A DNA stretch of 64,000 bases, taken from Shimia sp. R9_2 (lineage in GTDB: Bacteria; Pseudomonadota; Alphaproteobacteria; Rhodobacterales; Rhodobacteraceae). Location of the stretch: the NCBI RefSeq assembly GCF_017743735.1, contig NZ_JAGHRO010000004.1, positions 124,001 through 188,000 of the forward strand, written 5' to 3'. Below the pieces are notes generated by a model. It was given only the letters and a program-made list of their open reading frames with translations, ran no database searches and was not told the origin of the DNA. Both the position numbers and the translations under genes were made by a program. Of the stretch, positions 58,211 through 64,000 are shown piece by piece (position 1 is the first letter of the stretch; every line of letters starts with the position of its first letter).

Positions 58211-59110
58211 ATGACAAACCTCACGCTCCGCCAATTGCGCTACTTCGAAGCCCTTGCACTGCACCGCCACTTCGGACGGGCCGCTGACGCCTGCGCCATC
58301 TCCCAACCGGCTTTGTCCCTGCAAATCAAAGAGTTGGAGGAAGATCTTGGCCTCCCCCTGTTTGAGCGCTCCAGCCGCCAAATCCGCCTCACGCCTTTTG
58401 GCGAAGACATGGCAGAACGTGCCCGGAACGTGCTGCGCAGCGTGGAGGAAATCGGCGAAATGGCGCGGATGGCGCAATCGGGTCTCGTAGGGCGTTTGCG
58501 GCTTGGGGTGATCCCCACCATCGCGCCCTATTTGCTGCCCAATCTGCTGCGTCGGCTGAAGACCGATTTCCCCGATCTCACACTGCACGTGCGCGAAACC
58601 ATGACAGCCACGCTGATTGAAGAGCTGCGTCAAGGCCGCATCGACACCGCCATTGTCGCCCTGCCCGTTTCAGAACCGACCTTTGAGGAAATGCCGCTTC
58701 TGTCGGAAAACTTCGTCTTGGTTCGCCCCAAGTCCGAGGCCGATGCCCCCGTACCAGCACCGGAAAATCTGGAGCGCGAACGTCTGCTTCTTTTGGAAGA
58801 AGGCCATTGCTTTCGCGATCAGGCACTCTCGTTCTGCGGCATGCCCACCGCCCGCGCCCATGAAGGGCTGGACGGCTCCTCACTCTCGACCTTGGTGCAA
58901 ATGGTCGGCGCAGGTTTGGGCGTGACCCTGATCCCGGAAATGGCGGTCCCGGTCGAAACCCCTTCCGCAGAGGTCACCGTCGCGCGCTTCAAAGGCGTCG
59001 AGCCCAACCGCAAAATCGGCATGATCTGGCGCAAAAGCAGCCCGCTTGGGCCGCAGCTGCAAAGGATTGGGTACTCGGTTCAGACAAGTGCGGCGCTTAA
59101 GACAAGCTAA
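58211..59110 (+). CDS. oxyR: Hydrogen-peroxide sensor OxyR (LysR family)
   Basis: A 299-residue LysR-type regulator. The winged helix is at about 1-60 (LTLRQLRYFEALALHRHFGR near the start). The redox cysteines are present in EGHCFRDQALSFCGMP, C-x8-C as in E. coli OxyR (GHC...C), about 200 and 209. It activates antioxidant genes on peroxide oxidation. Placement opposite katG supports the assignment. Confidence 0.93.
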   Translation: MTNLTLRQLRYFEALALHRHFGRAADACAISQPALSLQIKELEEDLGLPLFERSSRQIRLTPFGEDMAERARNVLRSVEEIGEMARMAQSGLVGRLRLGVIPTIAPYLLPNLLRRLKTDFPDLTLHVRETMTATLIEELRQGRIDTAIVALPVSEPTFEEMPLLSENFVLVRPKSEADAPVPAPENLERERLLLLEEGHCFRDQALSFCGMPTARAHEGLDGSSLSTLVQMVGAGLGVTLIPEMAVPVETPSAEVTVARFKGVEPNRKIGMIWRKSSPLGPQLQRIGYSVQTSAALKTS

Positions 59111-59228
59111 TCTCATACCGCCGAATTTTGCATGACCAATGAGCTAAATATTAATTGGTACACTTATGGATCAATAGATAGAGGAAATGCACCAATGAAT
59201 GCAGCTAAGCAGAGTTAATTGCTTAGAG

Positions 59229-59792
59229 CTACTCGGGAGGAAGAAATCTCTTCAACTTAATTTTCCCGCGTGTTTTGCCTTGTCGAACACTCCGACTAAC
59301 TTCCAACCCGTTTTTATCAAACTTGAAACGAACGTCGGAAAAAGGCGCATACTTCGCGCCCCTCAAAATCTCTGTAACTTGCCGGTAGGTTGCACCAGAC
59401 CAACTTCCTGAAGACCGATACTCTCCCGGAACACCCTTTCTGTCATAAAAGACATAACTGCACTCGCCCACCACGTATCTACAGTCATGAGGTTCGTATC
59501 TCACCTGTTTGCCATTCGGCCATTCTATACGAACCGTTTGACCTCTGGAGTTTCTAAAAATAGTTCGTTCATAAGTTGACTTATCGCCATCGACTAGATG
59601 TGCCTGAAACTCGTGCAGCCCGTTTTTGATACGCTCAAAGCGCAACAAAAAATCTCCCTTATCACTTCGTTCGTATAAGAAAATTGTTCCCTTTTTCAGA
59701 TCGGTATACCCCTGATCCGGGTGCATTTGGGATACCGCTGAGACGGGGCAAAGCAGCAATGCGGCTAAAAGTAGGTAGATACGGCGCTTCAT
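59229..59792 (-). CDS. Exported protein of unknown function (AT-rich islet)
   Basis: A 187-residue protein starting at the ATG at 59792 (MKRRIYLLLAALLLCPVSAV), an ordinary signal peptide with cleavage near SAVSQ. The rest looks beta-rich, with a repeated FLLRFERI/GEYRSSGSWSG texture, two cysteines (HDCRYVVGECSY) that could form a disulfide, and a basic C-terminus (RQGKTRGKIKLKRFLP). I recognise no domain. Base composition is low (26 G/C in 60 at 59281-59340). It stands between oxyR and the MFS gene with no operon partner. Confidence 0.6.
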   Translation of the reverse strand: MKRRIYLLLAALLLCPVSAVSQMHPDQGYTDLKKGTIFLYERSDKGDFLLRFERIKNGLHEFQAHLVDGDKSTYERTIFRNSRGQTVRIEWPNGKQVRYEPHDCRYVVGECSYVFYDRKGVPGEYRSSGSWSGATYRQVTEILRGAKYAPFSDVRFKFDKNGLEVSRSVRQGKTRGKIKLKRFLPPE

Positions 59793-59933
59793 TGATCTCA
59801 CTTCGAAGTGTTACCTTTCTTGAAACTACTTTAACGGGCATTCACCATCAAGCAACCACGCTAAATTTAAAACAGAGTGGGCCAGCGTCTACTTTCCCCT
59901 AGCATTCCCAACGCTTTGCGGCATTCTGCCCTC

Positions 59934-61181
59934 ATGCGTATGATCCTGACCTTCTCGGCCCTCTTCCTCTCCGTCATCCTCCTGCAGCTCAGCTCTGGCG
60001 GCGTGGGGCCATTGGATGCACTCTCAGGCATTGCGCTTGGCTTTTCCACCGAACAAATCGGCCTTTTGGGTTCCGCCCACTTCCTCGGCTTTTTTATCGG
60101 TTGCTGGTGGTCGCCGCGCCTCATGGGCAGCGTCGGCCATTCCCGCGCTTTTGCCACCTTCACCGCGCTTGGGGCCATGGGCCTTCTGGGCCATTTCATC
60201 ATTGTTGACCCCACCGCTTGGGCGATCATGCGGATCGCATCCGGTCTCTGTGTCGCAGGCTGTTTCACCGTGGTGGAGGCTTGGCTGCAATCCAAAGTCA
60301 CCAATGAAACCCGCGGCCGCGCCATGGGCACCTACCGCGTGGTGGATATGGTCGCCTCCCTCGCCGCGCAGCTGGTGATCAGCGTTTTGGAGCCTGCCTC
60401 ATATGTCTCCTACAATCTGCTGGCCTTGCTATGCTGTGTCGCCCTGCTGCCGATCACCCTCACAACCTCACCACAACCCAAAACCCCTGCGGCCCCGCGC
60501 CTGCGCCCCAAGCTCGCCTATGAGCGCTCACCGCTCGCCGTGGCCGGTGTGATTGTCGCCGCACTCAGCTCCGCCTCCTTCCGCATGGTCGGCCCGGTCT
60601 ATGGCACCGAGGTCGGCCTTCAGGTCAGCCAGATCGCATGGTTTCTGGCCGCCTTTGTGCTGGGTGGCGCCATCGCGCAATACCCCGTGGGCTGGCTTGC
60701 AGACAAATATGACCGCCGCTGGGTGCTGATCTGGCTCTCTGCCGCTGCCGTGCTCAGCTGCGCCACCACCGTGACCCTGGGCGGGGGCAGCACCGCCATG
60801 GTGATGCTGAACGCAGGCTTCTTTGGCTTTACCTCCTTCCCGATCTATTCGGTGGCCGCCGCCCACGCCAATGACTTTGCCACGTCTGAGGAACGGGTCG
60901 AGCTTTCCGCCGCGCTGATGTTCTTCTTTGCCGTTGGCGCCATTGGCACCCCGCTCTTTGCCTCTGGCCTGATTGAGCGCTTCGGCCCCTCCGCGCTCTT
61001 CATCATGATCGCCGCAGGCCATCTGCTTCTGATCGTCTTTGGCCTCGCCCGGATGCTCGCCCGCCCAACCGTCGCCGACCGCACACGCTACGTCTATGCC
61101 CCCCGCACATCGTTCACCGTGGGGCGCATTACCAAACGACAGCGCGAACAGCCAACCAAGACTGACGAAACAGGAAATTGA
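59934..61181 (+). CDS. MFS transporter
   Basis: A 415-residue major facilitator with about 12 hydrophobic segments. I chose the ATG at 59934 (MRMILTFSALFLS) over an upstream frame extension without membrane character. The loop 2-3 signature region (GCWWSPRLMGSVGHSRAF) and the half-way signature WLADKYDRRWVLIW (about 263-276) are typical. It resembles YcaD-like sugar/drug families; the substrate cannot be given. Transcribed alone; metG follows after 158 bp. Confidence 0.85.
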   Translation: MRMILTFSALFLSVILLQLSSGGVGPLDALSGIALGFSTEQIGLLGSAHFLGFFIGCWWSPRLMGSVGHSRAFATFTALGAMGLLGHFIIVDPTAWAIMRIASGLCVAGCFTVVEAWLQSKVTNETRGRAMGTYRVVDMVASLAAQLVISVLEPASYVSYNLLALLCCVALLPITLTTSPQPKTPAAPRLRPKLAYERSPLAVAGVIVAALSSASFRMVGPVYGTEVGLQVSQIAWFLAAFVLGGAIAQYPVGWLADKYDRRWVLIWLSAAAVLSCATTVTLGGGSTAMVMLNAGFFGFTSFPIYSVAAAHANDFATSEERVELSAALMFFFAVGAIGTPLFASGLIERFGPSALFIMIAAGHLLLIVFGLARMLARPTVADRTRYVYAPRTSFTVGRITKRQREQPTKTDETGN

Positions 61182-61221
61182 GGCGCAAAAACCCGCGCCA
61201 AAATCCACCGACAATGCACTC

Positions 61222-61275
61222 CCGCGATACCACCGCGATACAGATGCAATACCGACGCGTTACCGACGTGCGATT
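61222..61275. repeat. 11-bp tandem repeat array, copy B
   Basis: Four 11-base units (consensus acgcgataccg) and the terminal acgtgcgatt, in the gap between the MFS stop and the metG start. It ends 65 bp before the metG ATG. It shares its last 33 bases, with three differences, with copy A at 1230-1272. Confidence 0.7.
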
Positions 61276-61339
61276 TCCCCTGTGGAATTGCTCCGCCCTT
61301 TGAGCTAATTGGGGTCGAAACAGTTAAGGGACACCCAAA

Positions 61340-63055
61340 ATGGCGCGCCATCTGATCACCTCGGCCTTGCCGTATATCAACGGCATCAAACACCTCGGCA
61401 ACCTCGTTGGCAGCCAGCTGCCCGCCGATCTGTTTGCCCGCTACATGCGCGCGCGCGGCCATGAAGTTCTGTTCCTTTGCGCCACCGACGAGCACGGCAC
61501 CCCGGCTGAACTCGCGGCTGCCAAGACGGGCAAAGACGTCGCAGATTACTGCGCCGAAATGCATAAGGTTCAAACCAAAATCGCCGAAGGGTTCCGCCTC
61601 AGCTTTGACCACTACGGCCGCTCGTCCAGCCCGCAGAACCATGCGCTGACCCAGCACTTCGCAGGCCGCCTTGCCGACATGGGCTTAATCCGCGAAGTCA
61701 CTGAAAAGATGGTCTATTCCAACGCAGACGGGCGCTTCCTGCCAGACCGCTACATCGAGGGCACCTGCCCCAACTGCGGCTTTGAAAGCGCGCGTGGCGA
61801 TCAATGTGACAACTGCACAAAGCAGCTCGATCCAACCGATCTGATCAACCCTTATTCCACCATCTCCGGCTCCACCGATCTCGAGGAGCGGGAGACCAAA
61901 CACCTCTTCCTCTGTCAGTCGCAAATGCGCGACAAGCTGCAGGCCTGGATTGATAGCAAAACCGACTGGCCGGTTCTGACCACCTCGATTGCCAACAAAT
62001 GGCTGAACGACGGCGATGGCCTGCAAGACCGCGGCATCACCCGTGATCTGGACTGGGGTGTGCCCGTTAAGAAAGGCGGCGAAGACTGGCCCGGCATGGA
62101 AGGCAAAGTCTTCTACGTCTGGTTCGACGCACCCATCGAATACATCGCCTGCGCCCAGGAATGGGTCGACGCCGGTAAGGGCGACGATTGGGAACGCTGG
62201 TGGCGCACCGACAAAGGCGCGGAGGATGTGACCTACACCCAGTTCATGGGCAAGGATAACGTGCCTTTCCACACGCTGTCCTTCCCCGCCACCATTCTCG
62301 GTTCTGAGGAGCCATGGAAAGCCGTGGATTACATCAAATCTTTCAACTACTTGAACTATGACGGCGGCCAGTTCTCCACCTCGCGCGGGCGCGGCGTATT
62401 CATGGATCAGGCGTTGGAAATCCTGCCGTCCGACTACTGGCGCTGGTGGCTGCTGAGCCATGCGCCGGAAAGCTCTGACAGCGAATTCACCTGGGAGAAT
62501 TTCCAGCAATCGGTGAACAAAGACCTCGCAGACGTACTCGGAAACTTCGTCAGCCGCGTCACCAAATTCTGCCGCTCCAAATTTGGCGAAGAGATCCCTG
62601 CAGGTGGCGAACTCGGCGAAACCGAGACCGCGCTGATCAACGAACTCACAACCCGTCTGCGCGCTTACGAAGGCCATATGGCGGACATGGAAGTGCGCAA
62701 ATCCGCTCAGGAGCTGCGCGCCATCTGGGTTGCGGGCAACGAGTACCTGCAGACGGCAGCACCTTGGTCCACCTTCAAGGAAGATCCTGAGAAAGCCGCA
62801 GCGCAAATTCGCCTCGCGCTCAATCTGATCCGTCTCTACGCTATTGTGTCTGCGCCCTTCATCCCAGATGCCTCAGCCCAACTGATGGCGGCGATGCAGA
62901 CTGAGGACACAAGCTGGCCAGAAGATGTGGCTGCAGCGCTGGACACCCTCGCCCCCGGTCACGCCTTCACAGTGCCCGACGTCACCTTCCGCAAAGTCTC
63001 TGATGAAGAGCGCGAAGAGTGGCAGGAAAAGTTCGCGGGCAAACGCGAGAGCTAA
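61340..63055 (+). CDS. metG: Methionyl-tRNA synthetase
   Basis: A 571-residue class I synthetase. HIGH-type motif [10 protein letters not shown] (about 17-26), a zinc knuckle [17 protein letters not shown] (about 141-157), [11 protein letters not shown] and, in place of the usual [20 protein letters not shown] (about 341-355). That S-T-S-R form is seen in many alphaproteobacterial MetRS. The C-terminal tRNA-binding extension is absent. A strong terminator follows. Confidence 0.93.
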   Translation: MARHLITSALPYINGIKHLGNLVGSQLPADLFARYMRARGHEVLFLCATDEHGTPAELAAAKTGKDVADYCAEMHKVQTKIAEGFRLSFDHYGRSSSPQNHALTQHFAGRLADMGLIREVTEKMVYSNADGRFLPDRYIEGTCPNCGFESARGDQCDNCTKQLDPTDLINPYSTISGSTDLEERETKHLFLCQSQMRDKLQAWIDSKTDWPVLTTSIANKWLNDGDGLQDRGITRDLDWGVPVKKGGEDWPGMEGKVFYVWFDAPIEYIACAQEWVDAGKGDDWERWWRTDKGAEDVTYTQFMGKDNVPFHTLSFPATILGSEEPWKAVDYIKSFNYLNYDGGQFSTSRGRGVFMDQALEILPSDYWRWWLLSHAPESSDSEFTWENFQQSVNKDLADVLGNFVSRVTKFCRSKFGEEIPAGGELGETETALINELTTRLRAYEGHMADMEVRKSAQELRAIWVAGNEYLQTAAPWSTFKEDPEKAAAQIRLALNLIRLYAIVSAPFIPDASAQLMAAMQTEDTSWPEDVAAALDTLAPGHAFTVPDVTFRKVSDEEREEWQEKFAGKRES

Positions 63056-63078
63056 ACCGCACTTGCACTGAAATCCTT

Positions 63079-63121
63079 GGGGCTGCACCTTCTTAAACGT
63101 TGGTGCGGCCCCTTTCTTTTT
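63079..63121 (+). terminator. Rho-independent terminator of metG
   Basis: GGGGCTGCACC (63079-63089) pairs with GGTGCGGCCCC (63102-63112) with one wobble and is followed by TTTCTTTTTG. Confidence 0.85.
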
Positions 63122-63280
63122 GCGCTCTTACCCTCAAGCGTCGTGGGCCCTCATCCATTGCCCTGCGAATCTGACCAAGATCAAAGCGCGACCTTGCGGT
63201 ATTTCATAGTAAGCTGATGTCAACCGCGCGCGATGCGTGCTCTGACGTGATGTTTGACCGACGCAAAAGGAGACCAAGAA

Positions 63281-63439
63281 ATGGAAGCCATCCTGAACGT
63301 GATCTGGAATATCATTGAGATCATCCCACCCGTCATCACGGCATCCATCATGATGCTGGGCATCAGCGCGTTTGCAGGTGCACTCCTTTGCCTCTTCGTG
63401 GCTGTGCTGGCCATGCGCCGCGAAAACAAAGCGAACTGA
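63281..63439 (+). CDS. Small membrane protein of unknown function
   Basis: A 52-residue protein starting at the ATG at 63281 (MEAILNVIWNIIEIIPPVIT), with AAAAGGAGA before it. It is almost wholly hydrophobic (about 8-44) and ends in basic residues (RRENKAN), as for a single- or double-pass membrane peptide. No known family recognised. Good RBS and membrane character favour a real gene. Confidence 0.55.
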   Translation: MEAILNVIWNIIEIIPPVITASIMMLGISAFAGALLCLFVAVLAMRRENKAN

Positions 63440-63507
63440 CATCGCCTCTCATCAGCTGCGCGTTCAGAAAAACCGCCTGCAAAACTTCGAATTATCAGAG
63501 ATTTATC

Positions 63508-63594
63508 TGGTACCCGCGGCCGGACTCGAACCGGCACGGCCTATACGGCCTAGAGATTTTAAGTCTCCTGTGTCTACCATTCCACCACGCGGGC
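63508..63594 (-). tRNA. tRNA-Leu (anticodon TAA)
   Basis: An 87-base class II tRNA on the minus strand. Acceptor GCCCGCG/CGCGGGT, a long variable arm, T loop ggttcgagtcc and encoded CCA. The anticodon loop cttaaaa carries TAA, reading TTA/TTG leucine codons. Confidence 0.95.
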
Positions 63595-63726
63595 ACGCAG
63601 CGCGAACATAACGTCAGCGGCGCGACAATAGCGTGTTGGCCGTCAGTGTGAAGAGGGTTTGCCCGTCAAAATGCAAAGTTTTTTGCACATCACCAAAGCC
63701 GCTAGATCCCAATCGCCGCGCACAGG

Positions 63727-64000
63727 TTACAGGTCTTCTCCCGGCTTGTCTGACACGCCCGGCGCCCGATAAAGTGAGCGTTCCGGCAGCCAGGGATTAA
63801 GCTCCAAAGCCGCAGCCAAAGCATCCTGCGCCTCAGCCTCCCGTCCCAGACCAATCAGCGTCAACGCCAGCCCGGACTGCGCCGCCACATGACGCGGCGA
63901 CAGATCAAGCGCCCGCTCCAGATCGGGCAATGCCGCCTCAAAATTCTGGCTCAGAAAATTCACAAACGCCCGCTGATTGTACCCTTCCGCGTAATCTGGA
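63727..64000 (-). CDS. TPR-repeat protein, N-terminus outside window
   Basis: The frame is open through the window end, so the start is missing. The visible C-terminal part contains tetratricopeptide repeats: AFVNFLSQNFEAALPDLERA then LDLSPRHVAAQSG, and LALTLIGLGREAEAQDALAA then ALELNPWLPERS. TPR helices mediate protein-protein contacts. The final SLYRAPGVSDKPGEDL is a short polar tail. Partner unknown. Confidence 0.8.
   Translation of the reverse strand, partial: PDYAEGYNQRAFVNFLSQNFEAALPDLERALDLSPRHVAAQSGLALTLIGLGREAEAQDALAAALELNPWLPERSLYRAPGVSDKPGEDL

Noticed and set aside
59132-59218. 28-codon ORF (MTNELNINWYTYGS...) after oxyR
   Set aside because: No ribosome-binding site, AT-rich context makes chance frames likely, and no known peptide pattern.
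63508-63594. tRNA-Leu as an integration site
   Set aside because: No integrase or direct repeat of the tRNA 3' end is present within the window.

Overview
This is a chromosomal window from an alphaproteobacterium of the order Rhodobacterales, most likely the Roseobacter group. The evidence is the GC-rich core coding sequence, the gene order yceD-rpmF-plsX-fabH-ihfA-merR, the dgt-argS-SPOR-nagZ-scpA-scpB block, an OlsB/GlsB lipid acyltransferase, an FnrL-type box and a xylose ABC operon ending in glucokinase. I cannot name the genus from sequence alone.

Layout. Position 1-1072 is AT-rich and holds the 3' part of a gene joining a retron-type reverse transcriptase to a TIR domain, probably an anti-phage system whose 5' end and any msr-msd RNA lie before the window. 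It stops at a short array of 11-bp repeats, beyond which core genes begin. Region 1.2-23.3 kb is housekeeping: Uup-like ABC-F ATPase, OlsB/GlsB, BamE, the lipid-synthesis/ribosomal cluster, tRNA-Pro, dCTP deaminase, ScpAB, NagZ, a SPOR protein, ArgS, a dNTPase, an IscA-type protein, exonuclease III, an SRAP protein lacking its usual Cys2, a TesA-type esterase and a YbbA/YbbP ABC system. Region 23.4-28.2 kb is the glycine cleavage operon gcvT-gcvH-gcvP under a tandem glycine riboswitch. Next come an NsrR-like Rrf2 regulator with an FNR-type box, a metallo-beta-lactamase fold enzyme, GltX, an AT-rich orphan gene, a broken RidA gene, NadE, a large exported MORN protein and an SDR enzyme.

At 37.3-39.4 kb leuA sits behind a textbook leucine attenuator with a 28-codon leader peptide. 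The copA-cueR operon follows, with a recognisable CueR promoter. Region 42.5-53.8 kb is for pentose/hexose use: xylB-xylA, a di-haem peroxidase facing a CRTAC1-type protein, a ROK repressor (XylR-like), and xylF-xylH-xylG-glk. Two similar palindromes upstream of xylB and xylF look like the repressor's operators and would join the two operons in one regulon. The rest contains a Tat-exported multicopper oxidase divergent from a MarR regulator over two matching palindromes, katG divergent from oxyR, a second AT-rich orphan gene, an MFS transporter, MetRS, a 52-residue membrane protein, tRNA-Leu and a truncated TPR protein.

How the genes work together: several regulatory circuits can be read straight from the sequence (glycine riboswitch, leucine attenuation, CueR promoter, ROK operators, MarR operators, FnrL box). 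Imported and isomerised xylose feeds the pentose-phosphate pathway, and the glucokinase suggests the same importer also serves glucose. Accessory DNA is limited to three AT-rich islets (about 1-1230, 32040-32690 and 59110-59880). I found no insertion sequence, CRISPR array or prophage.
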